A stretch of DNA of 64,000 nucleotides from G963677185 sp963677185. Lineage in GTDB: Bacteria; Bacillota; Syntrophomonadia; Syntrophomonadales; Syntrophomonadaceae. The translations under genes and the position numbers were made by a program. The stretch spans positions 1,178,001-1,242,000 of the forward strand of contig OY781889.1 in assembly GCA_963677185.1 (NCBI GenBank), read 5' to 3'. Each line of letters starts with the position of its first letter. The stretch's first letter is position 1. The notes under the pieces are model-generated. The model searched no databases. It was not told the origin of the DNA and was given only the letters and a program-made list of their open reading frames with translations. Positions 37,131 through 44,161 of the stretch are shown piece by piece.

Positions 37131-38843
37131 TTAAGACTTAGTAACCTTAAAAATATTTTTCGCCTGTCGAGTGGTCAGTATCTGGTAGTCAGTACGGAAG
37201 CCAAAAGCATCATGAAGGCTGTCGGTGAAATCGGTTCTCGTGTAGGTTGGAACGAAGCCTTCGCCCTTGATTTCGTGAAAATTCATGTCCCGCAGACCCT
37301 GAACAATCTCGCTGCACGTGTATTGTTCCTCCAGCCGCTTTTCCAGGAGCCTGTATACCACCAAGGCGATAAAACAGGTCATGAAATGCGCCGTTATCCG
37401 GTCATCGCGACTAAGGTACACTGGCCGGGCTTTGAACTCGGTTTTCATGATCCGGAAGCACTCCTCGATCCGCCAGCGCCGCTTGTTTATCGCCAGAACG
37501 GTTGCAGCGTCGCCATCAAGGTTGGTGCAGACCGCGTAGAAACCGTCAAAAGCCTCCTCTTTCCCAATGACAGTGTTGTCAATTTCATATACCGCCTTGC
37601 TGGCCACCTCTCCTTCTGAAGTGACACTGGTTTTCTTGATAAAACGCTTGTAGTCGTTTTGGTTCACCTTATTCAGCTTGCCCAGATTCGTATCCAGGAC
37701 TTTGTGGGCTCTCTCAATTTGGGCATTTCTGATCTTTCGCTGGTAGTTTTGGTACTTGAGCGAAAAAGACACGATGAGCTTCTGTTCCAGCCCGTCTTCC
37801 ACAATCCAGCGCTCCTTGTAAAAAGTCTTCTCCCAGTCCTTCTCCTCATCAAGCATATCCAGACTGTATTTTGAGCTGTCGCCAGGCAGGAGCCAGCCTT
37901 CAGGGCTTAAGGCCCATTCCTTCAGGTGCTTCTTCAGCTTCTTGACTGACTGCGTAGTTATGAAAGCACGGTCGCCCTGGTTATTGAACTTGCGGTTGCT
38001 ATTGGAAGCGAGCCCGGCATCAGTACAGACGATGAACTTGGAGCAATTAAAATCGGACAGTATTTTTTCCTCCAGCGGCTTTAGAGTCAGCTGCTCATTA
38101 GTATTGCCTTTGCCAATATATATAGCCAGGGGTATCCCGTCCCCATCCATGAACAGTCCCATCTGGACGATGGGGTTGGGGCGATGCTCCTTGGAATAGC
38201 CGTATTGCTTGATGCCTGACTCCTGCTCTATTTCAAAGAAATAGTTGGTGCAATCGTAATACAGCACCTTCGTATTCCTCTTTGAAACAGCCAGGCTGTT
38301 GGCGTAAAGGGAAGCCTGGATAAAATCGGCCTCCTTGGCGATAACCTCCAAAGCACGGTAGATTTGGTGGAGGTCAAACGAAGGCTGCTCCATGAACATG
38401 GAGGAATCCTGGTATGTAGAAAGCTTGGAAGAAGGGTAGATGATCCTGGCGTAGACCAGCCTGGATAGGATGGAGTCCAGGTCGAAAGAGAACTTGTATT
38501 TTTTAGCGATGGTTTGGCACATTTTATCAAGCTTGAGCTCGTGATAGATCTTTTGCAGGAACAGGTAGCCGCCATTGAATAACTGCTGCTGGCCTTTATC
38601 AATAATCTTGACCGGTGAATACTTGACCAGGACTTCACGCTTGTTCTCTTTTTCCTGCCGGTTAAGCTCCGCGATGTACTCTTTAGCCCATTCATAAGGA
38701 TCTTGCCCGCCCAACTTATCCAGGAGTTCAGCGTACGTGCCAAGCTTTTCCACGATCTTGGAGGAATGAACGCCATTCACATAGGTGGACCTTATTACAT
38801 AAAGCGAAGCAGCATTTTTAGATTTAGTAACCTTCAACCGCAT
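37131..38843 (-). CDS. IS1634-family transposase
   Basis: A 570-residue DDE transposase of the IS1634 group of the IS4 superfamily. The N-terminus SKNAASLYVIRSTYVNGV..KIVEKLGTYAELL is typical. Catalytic core blocks: LYYDCTNYFFEIE (first Asp), FIVCTDAGLASNSNRKF (second Asp) and the YREK-like block INKRRWRIEECFRIMKTEFKARPVYL (Glu). The C-terminal helix (FMTCFIALVVYRLLEKRL) is usual. ATG at 38843 has GGAGG seven bases upstream; a TTG one codon earlier is not needed. A clear promoter lies upstream. No lesion is seen, so the element may be active. Confidence 0.92.
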   Translation of the reverse strand: MRLKVTKSKNAASLYVIRSTYVNGVHSSKIVEKLGTYAELLDKLGGQDPYEWAKEYIAELNRQEKENKREVLVKYSPVKIIDKGQQQLFNGGYLFLQKIYHELKLDKMCQTIAKKYKFSFDLDSILSRLVYARIIYPSSKLSTYQDSSMFMEQPSFDLHQIYRALEVIAKEADFIQASLYANSLAVSKRNTKVLYYDCTNYFFEIEQESGIKQYGYSKEHRPNPIVQMGLFMDGDGIPLAIYIGKGNTNEQLTLKPLEEKILSDFNCSKFIVCTDAGLASNSNRKFNNQGDRAFITTQSVKKLKKHLKEWALSPEGWLLPGDSSKYSLDMLDEEKDWEKTFYKERWIVEDGLEQKLIVSFSLKYQNYQRKIRNAQIERAHKVLDTNLGKLNKVNQNDYKRFIKKTSVTSEGEVASKAVYEIDNTVIGKEEAFDGFYAVCTNLDGDAATVLAINKRRWRIEECFRIMKTEFKARPVYLSRDDRITAHFMTCFIALVVYRLLEKRLEEQYTCSEIVQGLRDMNFHEIKGEGFVPTYTRTDFTDSLHDAFGFRTDYQILTTRQAKNIFKVTKS

Positions 38844-38865
38844 CAAAACACCTCCAATCCCTTAT

Positions 38866-38894
38866 ATTATACCGCTGTACTCAACTGTACTCAA
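38866..38894 (-). promoter_or_regulatory. Promoter of the IS1634-like transposase, with -35 in a 10-bp triplicate repeat
   Basis: On the minus strand TTGAGT (38889-38894) and TATAAT (38866-38871) are separated by 17 bases. The -35 lies in the middle copy of CTGTACTCAA repeated three times in tandem (38875-38904), so the other copies place the same hexamer 7 or 27 bases away. Confidence 0.7.
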
Positions 38895-38988
38895 CTGTAC
38901 TCAATAGCAAAATGGTAAAATTGACAAAAAAATAAGCCCCTGTCGGGCTTTTCAAGGCTTTTTCTTCTATTCAACTGTCAAAGACCCG

Positions 38989-39142
38989 GTAATCAGCAGG
39001 TCGGCGGTTCGAATCCGCCCATCGGCTCCAGTGAAAACAACGGCCCCTCCAGCGATGGAGGGGCTTTTATAATAGGGAATGTTTAATGATCAATATGAAC
39101 AACTATAAATATCAAGACATATTTATTGCAATATTGTACAAT
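38989..39142 (+). repeat. 154-bp direct repeat, right copy (att copy C)
   Basis: Exact second copy of 36877-37030. It carries the tRNA 3' half from GTAATCAGCAGG onward, CCA, and the terminator hairpin (39043-39068). It is not an independent integration junction: its left end is the IS end, not an attachment-site flank. Confidence 0.88.
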
Positions 39143-39156
39143 GTGGTTGACGGTAA

Positions 39157-39186
39157 TAATTCTTTTCGGTTTCCAAAAAAGAATTA
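39157..39186 (+). promoter_or_regulatory. Operator-like inverted repeat before the toxin-antitoxin pair
   Basis: TAATTCTTTT (39157-39166) is exactly complementary to AAAAGAATTA (39177-39186), with a 10-base spacer, and ends eight bases before the first ATG of the antitoxin-like gene. A site for auto-repression is plausible because such antitoxins bind their own promoter. Confidence 0.5.
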
Positions 39187-39193
39187 TGAATAA

Positions 39194-39541
39194 ATGGGGA
39201 TGATACTAGTGCGCAATACTTCAAATGCTATTGGGGATGTTATTAATTCGCTGGTGCCTATCTCACGGTTTAACAAGGGAGAGGCGAGCCGAATATTTGA
39301 TGAGGTTAAAGAAACCGGCTGGAAAATTGTTCTCAAGAATAATGTGCCAGCCTGTATATTGATTACTCCAGAAGCGTTTGAGGCGATGCGTGAAATCGTG
39401 GAAGACTATTATTTGCTCCTGGAGGCAGAAAAGCGGATTGCAAACGCTAAACCGGATGATTACATCTCGTCTGAACAGGTGATGCACGAACTGGGCATTA
39501 GTGCCGCAGACCTGGAGGGTGAAGACGTGGATATTTCTTAA
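39194..39541 (+). CDS. Phd/RelB-like antitoxin
   Basis: A protein of up to 115 residues (110 if GTG at 39209 is used, which has GGGGAT about nine bases upstream). The pattern VPISRFNKGEASRIFDEVKETGWKIVLKNNVPACILITPEAFEAM is that of Phd/YefM-type antitoxins, whose N-terminus folds as a DNA-binding dimer and whose C-terminus wraps the toxin. The acidic tail (LEGEDVDIS) fits toxin neutralisation. The next gene starts one base after its stop and encodes a RelE/ParE-type protein, so this is a type II toxin-antitoxin pair by context. It is the first gene of a short att-bounded cassette and probably stabilises it. Confidence 0.75.
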   Translation: MGMILVRNTSNAIGDVINSLVPISRFNKGEASRIFDEVKETGWKIVLKNNVPACILITPEAFEAMREIVEDYYLLLEAEKRIANAKPDDYISSEQVMHELGISAADLEGEDVDIS

Positions 39542-39542
39542 G

Positions 39543-39860
39543 ATGTGGAAAGTCGAGTATTTACGAGCCGCCGCAGAGGATTTGCGCAATCTCGATCATT
39601 CACAGCGGATTCAGGTTGCGAAGGCTATTCATAAGGTTTCCGAAAATCCGCTTCCCCGGTCCGAAGGGGGCTATGGTAAGCCTCTTGGAAACAAAGGCGG
39701 TACATTTTTGACGGGATACTATAAGATCAAGCTTCAGAAATTGGGGCTGCGAGTGGTGTACCGGATTGTCCGAGAGGAAGATACGATGAAAATCATTGTT
39801 GTTTCAGCCAGGGAAAATGATGAGGTTTACATCATTGCTGAAAAGCGCAAAGAAGGATGA
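39543..39860 (+). CDS. RelE/ParE-family toxin
   Basis: A 105-residue basic protein: MWKVEYLRAAAEDLRNLDHSQRIQVAKAIHKVSENPL, then GGTFLTGYYKIKLQKLGLRVVYRIVRE and IIVVSAREN DEVY. This is the RelE/ParE fold pattern, with the central KIKL..LRVVYRI strands that carry the ribonuclease residues in RelE. Action is mRNA cleavage on the ribosome if RelE-like, or gyrase inhibition if ParE-like; the sequence leans to RelE. ATG at 39543 lies one base after the antitoxin stop, so translation is coupled. The antitoxin's end supplies the ribosome binding region. Confidence 0.8.
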   Translation: MWKVEYLRAAAEDLRNLDHSQRIQVAKAIHKVSENPLPRSEGGYGKPLGNKGGTFLTGYYKIKLQKLGLRVVYRIVREEDTMKIIVVSARENDEVYIIAEKRKEG

Positions 39861-39872
39861 TGGGATAGTAAC

Positions 39873-40220
39873 ATGGCTGCAACAAAAAGCGTCTACCAGG
39901 CTGTCTCAAGAGAAACCGTAATAGAACGGCTTCATCAGGCGGTGGCAGAACTCAAGGAGTGTATTCCGGTTGATTCGGTGTATCTCTATGGTTCTTATGC
40001 CCGCAATGAAGCCAGGCGTTTCAGTGATGTGGACGTAGTGGTGATTTCGCCGTCCTTTGGGCATAATATCATTGAAGAAACCGTGATGCTGATGGAAATC
40101 TTTGAAAAGACCGGCTTAATGGTTGAACCACGCGCCTATTCCCGGGAAGAGCTGGCCGAAGCTTATCCTGGCAGTTTTCTATCTGAAGAAGTGATTAACA
40201 AAGGCATCAGGATAGACTAA
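39873..40220 (+). CDS. MNT-type minimal nucleotidyltransferase
   Basis: A 115-residue polymerase-beta-superfamily nucleotidyltransferase. The motif GSYARNEARRFSDVDVVVIS (GSx..., SDxD) near residues 41-60 carries the metal-binding Asp pair. Such small MNT proteins usually act as antitoxins that AMP-ylate a partner HEPN ribonuclease, but no HEPN gene is next to it; the following DNA is att copy D and non-coding. It starts 12 bases after the RelE-like gene and may belong to the same transcript. Its partner may have been lost or be elsewhere; a role in guarding the RelE-like toxin is possible but only inference. Confidence 0.8.
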   Translation: MAATKSVYQAVSRETVIERLHQAVAELKECIPVDSVYLYGSYARNEARRFSDVDVVVISPSFGHNIIEETVMLMEIFEKTGLMVEPRAYSREELAEAYPGSFLSEEVINKGIRID

Positions 40221-40239
40221 AGGGTATTTTATCCCATTG

Positions 40240-40319
40240 TTCGTAATCAGCAGGTCGGCGGTTCGAATCCGCCCATCGGCTCCAGTGAAAACATCCGCCC
40301 CTCCAATGATGGAGGGGAC
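40240..40319 (+). other. Attachment site copy D with decayed terminator
   Basis: Bases 40240-40293 are identical to copy A from TTCGTAATCAGCAG through CCA to GTGAAAACA; after that the hairpin is kept (GCCCCTCCA, loop ATGA, TGGAGGGG) but the T-tail is replaced by ACAGTG. It divides the toxin-antitoxin cassette from the next one. Confidence 0.85.
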
Positions 40320-40365
40320 AGTGTGTTGACAAAGTCAGACCGATGAGAAAACGCGTTCGCCGAGG

Positions 40366-40624
40366 CTCATCAGACACTTCGTGTCAGATTCGATCCTGCG
40401 GCATTCGGTGCAGAACTGCACCTTCGTCGCGTTATGAGCAAAGGCCGCGATTGATTAATGCCCGCGTTTTGACAAAGTCAGTACTTGCGGGCATTTATGC
40501 ATGCGGCGTCAGATATTTGGTTCCGCCGCAGGTAAACCTTTTTCTTTTGTACGTTGATTGGTCGATGCTCATCAGCCGTGATACTCCTGATTCGATCCAT
40601 CGACATTTGGTGCCATATGGCACC
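40366..40624. repeat. Two diverged 57-nt units with a conserved hairpin
   Basis: Units 40366-40422 and 40568-40624 are the same length and share CTCATCAG, GATTCGATCC and a terminal 6-bp hairpin in register; about 37 of 57 bases match. The hairpins differ by a paired change (GGTGCA/TGCACC against GGTGCC/GGCACC), so pairing is preserved while sequence changes. Confidence 0.6.
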
Positions 40625-40701
40625 GTCAGCGGTTTCGCTGCAATGACGATGAGATTCGCTTATGTCATCGGTCTGGGAGGGGATTTATTTTTCCAGCCGA
40701 A

Positions 40702-40924
40702 TATGTCAACAAATATAATGACAAGTACATCGACATGAAATAAAGAGCCGCAGAGCTTGACGCAGTCATCTAAACATGATTCTCAAGCAGGGCTCAGCAA
40801 ACACAAAGTGAGATATCTGCTTCCGGATGTTTTTTCATCTATGGAATCGGTTTGACCAAGCGCCGCAGAAGCCGGATAGTGTTTAAGCATGAACACCGTA
40901 TACATGGCTATATTTGTTGACATA
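40702..40924. mobile_element. MITE-like segment with 16-bp perfect terminal inverted repeats
   Basis: TATGTCAACAAATATA at 40702-40717 is exactly complementary to 40909-40924. The 191 bases between do not code. No obvious target duplication is seen, so a small non-autonomous transposable element is possible but unproved. Confidence 0.45.
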
Positions 40925-41081
40925 AGAAGCCACGGGGTTTAGATTGATCTTAATGAAATATAATGCATGGGCGATGGGGCTCTATATCTTCAATCTGATG
41001 ATATAGGGCCCTTTTGTGTTGCCGGGGTGTTGTAATGGGCAGCAAATGGGGATGGTCACAGATACAAAGGAGGAGTCATCA

Positions 41082-41603
41082 ATGGCAGCAGAATATTTCC
41101 CGGATACAACTGAGCTACAAATGAAGAGACTGGAATACTCAAAACAGGCTAATGAAGCAAAGAAAAACGAAAACCGAAGGAGACCGAAGCTCCAACCCAA
41201 ACAGGAGTCCAATGCCGCCGCTATTATGCGTGAAAGAGAATTGATTATCAGTGAATTCTATCGAAAAATGCAAGCTCTGGGAGAACCATATGATGAAGCC
41301 TGGTCTCACAGCCCGTACAAGTCAGCGGGGAAATCCAATTTGAATACGAAAGCTTACGTTATAAACTACTTCATGAGTGACGCGCCGGGTTCAGCAGTTT
41401 TGTCGGCATGGGTTTCTGGAGAACGGCTGTTTGCCTACATTTTTAATGATGTGATACCGGATGTTCCTTTTTATACTCGCTCATTAGATTATTCAATCAG
41501 GAATCTGAGTTTAATTGATGAGGAAGAATGGAAGGGGATTCTGGGTGGCATGAAAGGCCGTCTTCAAGGCAGGGAAAATATCTGTACGCTGGGACGGGGA
41601 TAA
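41082..41603 (+). CDS. Hypothetical protein (cassette-borne)
   Basis: A 173-residue soluble protein that I do not recognise. It starts MAAEYFPDTTELQMKRLEYSKQANEAKKNE with a charged, probably helical first 60 residues, then a more ordered region (NLNTKAYVINYFMSDAPGSAVLSAWVSGERLFAYIFNDVIPDVPFYTR) ending near LIDEEEWKGIL. AAGGAGGAG six bases before the ATG at 41082 is one of the best ribosome binding sites in the island, which argues for a real gene; the frame could extend upstream to 41016 but without such a site. It is the only gene between att copy D and the terminator copy at 41665. No signal peptide or membrane segment. Confidence 0.65.
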   Translation: MAAEYFPDTTELQMKRLEYSKQANEAKKNENRRRPKLQPKQESNAAAIMRERELIISEFYRKMQALGEPYDEAWSHSPYKSAGKSNLNTKAYVINYFMSDAPGSAVLSAWVSGERLFAYIFNDVIPDVPFYTRSLDYSIRNLSLIDEEEWKGILGGMKGRLQGRENICTLGRG

Positions 41604-41664
41604 ACCCCGCCCCATTACGATATTCTACGGAACAATATAAATATAATCCATTGATTTAATGACG

Positions 41665-41691
41665 GCCCCTCCAGTGATGGAGGGGCTTTTT
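41665..41691 (+). terminator. Displaced tRNA-Thr terminator at the right edge of the island (att copy E)
   Basis: Stem GCCCCTCCA / TGGAGGGGC, loop GTGA, then TTTTT. The 15 bases ACGGCCCCTCCAGTG at 41662-41676 match the end of copy A exactly, and the rest completes the hairpin that copy A lost. No tRNA sequence precedes it. It is followed without a gap by the interior of a coding region. Confidence 0.8.
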
Positions 41692-42600
41692 GCGAAAACA
41701 GGTGTAGTCACGGGGCTGCAGCCCAATACCACATATCATTACCAGGTAATAGCGCAAAATGACGGAGGATCGGCAAGTGGCCAGGATAAGTCATTTACTA
41801 CTTCCGCCATCACACCGGTGGTTAAAACCAATGCGGCTTCAGCGCTAAGCCTTTACGGAGCTACCCTTAACGGGACTGTCAGCGCCAATAACGCTGATAC
41901 CGCGGTGAGCTTCGAATATGGCCCGACAACGGCTTACGGCTCAACCATAACTGCGCTGGAAAATCCGGCCAGCGGCATGACAGCATCTTCGGCGACTGCC
42001 AGCCTCAGTGGATTGACCCCGGGAACGGTATACCATTTCCGAATAAAAGGCCTTAATACTGCCGGTACAGTTTATGGTGATGACATGATTTTTACGACCC
42101 TGCCACTGCCAACGGATGAGTATTCTCCAGGGACGAACTCATATACTACTCCGTCAACCACTGTATCACAGCAGCCGGCATCAACCGAATCAGAACCCGA
42201 AGCCGAATACACGGCCACATTTTCACTTGGTTCCAGCACTTACTATATAAATGGCGAGGCACATGAAATGGATACTGTTCCTTTTGTTCAGGACGAAAGA
42301 GTATTGATTCCCCAGAAATACCTGGGCATAGCTCTCGGCATTCCTGACGACAAAGACCATATTTTCTGGGATGGAGCCACCGGCACTGCCACATTGGTAA
42401 CAACCGCTGGCAAAGAAGCCAGATGCAGCACCGGCAGCATGATCCTGATCTTTGACGGCAAGAATATCCAGATGGACGTCGAGCCGATTGCTCAAGACGG
42501 GCACATCTTTCTGCCCGCCCGGTTTTTAACCGAAGCCATGGGAGGCAGCGTAAGCTGGAACGACCTTACCAAAACGGTAACAGTCAAGATTGTTCGTTAG
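41692..42600 (+). pseudogene. 5'-truncated secreted FN3 / copper-amine-oxidase-like domain protein
   Basis: Directly after the displaced terminator the sequence reads as the middle of a fibronectin-III-like domain (TGLQPNTTYHYQVIAQNDGGSASG), then a full second FN3-like domain (SALSLYGATLNGTVSANN..LTPGTVYHFRIKGLNTAGT), a Ser/Thr/Pro linker, and a C-terminal copper-amine-oxidase N-like stalk domain (YYINGEAHEMDTVPF..RVLIPQKYLG..HIFLPARFLTEAMGGSVSWND). A signal peptide and the start of the first FN3 domain are missing. A nominal ATG at 41659 would translate through the terminator and has no ribosome binding site. Host-like base composition. It is the chromosomal flank of the island and probably not expressed. 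Confidence 0.75.
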
Positions 42601-42628
42601 TTATAATACCGGCCATTTATTGAATTGG

Positions 42629-42683
42629 TTAAAAAAATAAAACGAAGGCTGCGGCAGGTTTATCCCCTGCCGCAAGCTTCGTT
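42629..42683 (-). terminator. Intrinsic terminator of the acyl-CoA dehydrogenase gene
   Basis: A long stem (AACGAAGCTTGCGGCAGG on the minus strand pairing with CCTGCCGCAGCCTTCGTT, one bulge) is followed on the minus strand by a T-rich run TTTATTTTTTT. It can also serve the convergent plus-strand fragment. Confidence 0.8.
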
Positions 42684-42762
42684 AGATGCTCTTATATCAG
42701 CCTGGCCGATATTCGTAATTAAAGGATGACCCCTTTGCCGATAGCTTTGAGAATTTGCATTG

Positions 42763-43902
42763 TTACCGCAGCAAGTCGGTCGCCGATATCAGGCGCTGTA
42801 TTTCGTTAACGCCTTCATAAATTTCGGTCAGCTTGGCATCGCGGAAGATGCGCTCAACTGGAAACTCGGTTGTATAACTGAACGCGCCCAGGACCTGCAT
42901 GGCTTTGCTGGCAACCCGGTGGCAGGCTTCTGAAGTGAAAAGCCGGGTTCTTGCTGCATCGGCAGCCAGTTCCATGCCCTGCGAAGCCTTAAAAGCTGTA
43001 GCCAGGACTATCTGACGCGACACCATAACATCGGTCGCCATATCGCCAATCAATGACTGGATGGTCGGGAAATTGGCAATGGGTTTGCCGCGCTGCACCC
43101 GCTCCTTGGAATACTGCACAGCCGCTTCCAGGGCCGCCTGGCCCATGCCTACGGCCTGGGCGCAGACGGAGAGCTTGCCTATTTGGGTTGAACCGAGCAG
43201 CACCTGGAAACCCTTGCCACGCATGGCTTCGCCGCCGGTGGTATTTTCATAAGGCACCCTTACATTGTCCAATACGACATCGGAGACTTCCAGCCCGTGC
43301 ATACCCATTTTTTCATAAATTCTCGGGGTGGAGTATCCCTTGATGCCCTTGGGTATGATGATGTTGGTGCATTTGCCGTCCATTTCGACGTCTTTGCAGA
43401 ATATGCCCATCAAGCCGGGCAGGGTGGCGTTGGTGATAAATATCTTTTCTCCGTTGATGACCCATTCATCCCCGTCACGGACACATGTTGTCCGGAGAGC
43501 GCTTGGGTCGGAGCCGGTGGCTGCCTCGGTAAAGGCGAAGCTGCCAATCCCGTCGCCATGAAGCAGTTCCGGAACGAATTTCATTTTCTGTTCTTCAGTT
43601 GCGAATTTCATGATATTCGCCCCGAGCATGCCGTTTACGGAGATGGTGCATGCGGTTGAACAGTATACCCTTGACATTTCTTCCTGCATAATAACGTACT
43701 CAACATAGCTATTTCCGGTACCGCTGTATTTCTCCGGGTATTGGATGGCACACCAGCCTAATTCTTTTATCTTTTTAACCAGATCCCAGATGGTTCTCTT
43801 TTCGGTTTCCATTTTTTTAACCAGAGGAGCAATCTCTTTCTCCGAAAATTTCCTCACCGAGTCCCTCAACATGATCTGTTCCTGGGTGTAATTAAAATCC
43901 AT
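42763..43902 (-). CDS. Acyl-CoA dehydrogenase (short-chain/butyryl-CoA type)
   Basis: A 379-residue FAD enzyme that oxidises an acyl-CoA to the 2-enoyl-CoA and passes electrons to electron-transfer flavoprotein. Signatures: FAFTEAATGSDPSALRTTC (first family signature), VINGEKIFITNA, GFQVLLGSTQIGKLSVCAQAVGMGQAALE, and QVLGAFSYTTEFPVERIFRDAKLTEIYEGVNEIQR, in which the Glu of IYEG is the catalytic base position of short-chain enzymes. Length is exactly typical. GAGGGG before the ATG is the ribosome binding site, and a strong terminator follows. It stands alone, without etf, thiolase or CoA-transferase genes, so the substrate is not fixed by context; a role in fatty-acid beta-oxidation or butyrate metabolism is inferred. 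Confidence 0.93.
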   Translation of the reverse strand: MDFNYTQEQIMLRDSVRKFSEKEIAPLVKKMETEKRTIWDLVKKIKELGWCAIQYPEKYSGTGNSYVEYVIMQEEMSRVYCSTACTISVNGMLGANIMKFATEEQKMKFVPELLHGDGIGSFAFTEAATGSDPSALRTTCVRDGDEWVINGEKIFITNATLPGLMGIFCKDVEMDGKCTNIIIPKGIKGYSTPRIYEKMGMHGLEVSDVVLDNVRVPYENTTGGEAMRGKGFQVLLGSTQIGKLSVCAQAVGMGQAALEAAVQYSKERVQRGKPIANFPTIQSLIGDMATDVMVSRQIVLATAFKASQGMELAADAARTRLFTSEACHRVASKAMQVLGAFSYTTEFPVERIFRDAKLTEIYEGVNEIQRLISATDLLR

Positions 43903-44161
43903 GCCTTTTTCCCCTCTCTCTATTTTATGTAGTGTTCCTCTGCCTCTGCTCTTTGCTCTCTATGATCCCTGACTACCCTCCTTCGTAATCTTTTAACCAG
44001 CATGCAGGATATTATGGTTCTGGCTTTTTTCTTCTTCTAATTATATCACGGGTTATTATTACGTATACATAATTATTAGTATAAACCCGGCATTTCCCCC
44101 TGCTGCATATGGAGGAATGTGTGTGTGTGTTTCAGTCGGGCTGCTTTTCAATACATGCAAA

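Larger units (their letters stand above)
37031..38988 (-). mobile_element. IS1634-like insertion sequence (IS4 superfamily)
   Basis: A 1958-bp element lying exactly between two copies of a 154-base direct repeat. Ends: left CCTGTCTTTGACACTTG, right read inward CGGGTCTTTGACAGTTG, with further matches (AGAAG). It carries one transposase on the minus strand, a terminator at its left end and a promoter at its right end. IS1634 of Mycoplasma mycoides is known for long, variable target duplications, which fits the present 154 bases. Confidence 0.88.
40320..41081. other. Non-coding, hairpin-rich segment
   Basis: About 760 bases with no believable gene; a frame of 131 codons from 40343 has no ribosome binding site and odd composition. 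It contains a direct repeat TTGACAAAGTCAG (40326 and 40469), perfect hairpins ATGCCCGC/GCGGGCAT (40457-40493), GGTGCA/TGCACC and GGTGCC/GGCACC, a diverged pair of 57-base units (40366 and 40568), and a 16-base terminal inverted repeat pair (40702 and 40909). Confidence 0.6.
18220..41691. mobile_element. Composite integrative island in tRNA-Thr, divided by repeated att sites
   Basis: A 23.5-kb AT-richer region between the tRNA-Thr gene and a displaced copy of its terminator at 41665-41691. Direct repeats of the tRNA 3' half plus downstream sequence lie at 18220-18287, 36873-36940 (extended copy at 38989-39142) and 40240-40293. Joining the left edge (CCTCCAGTG at 18281-18289) to the right edge (CCTCCAGTG at 41669-41676) restores a normal tRNA gene with terminator. 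One intact tyrosine recombinase (26639-27541) and one truncated one (18410-18749) are inside. No relaxase, conjugation or phage structural gene was seen. Three identifiable insertion sequences (IS21, ISLre2, IS1634-like) have landed in it, two with recognisable target duplications. Confidence 0.85.

Noticed and set aside
37116..37619. Plus-strand frame of 167 codons
   Set aside because: Shadow of the IS1634-like transposase, which has full catalytic motifs on the minus strand.
18220..40293. Repeated tRNA 3' halves as a CRISPR array or as extra tRNA genes
   Set aside because: Spacing is 1.2-18 kb, not spacer-like, and the copies lack the tRNA 5' half, so they cannot fold into tRNA.
40343..40738. 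Frame of 131 codons in the last cassette
   Set aside because: No ribosome binding site, unusual amino-acid mix, and it runs through several perfect hairpins and repeats, which better explain the segment.
44113..44132. GTGTGTGT run as a phase-variable repeat
   Set aside because: Too short, and it lies in a spacer downstream of one gene and upstream of another without touching a start codon or promoter.
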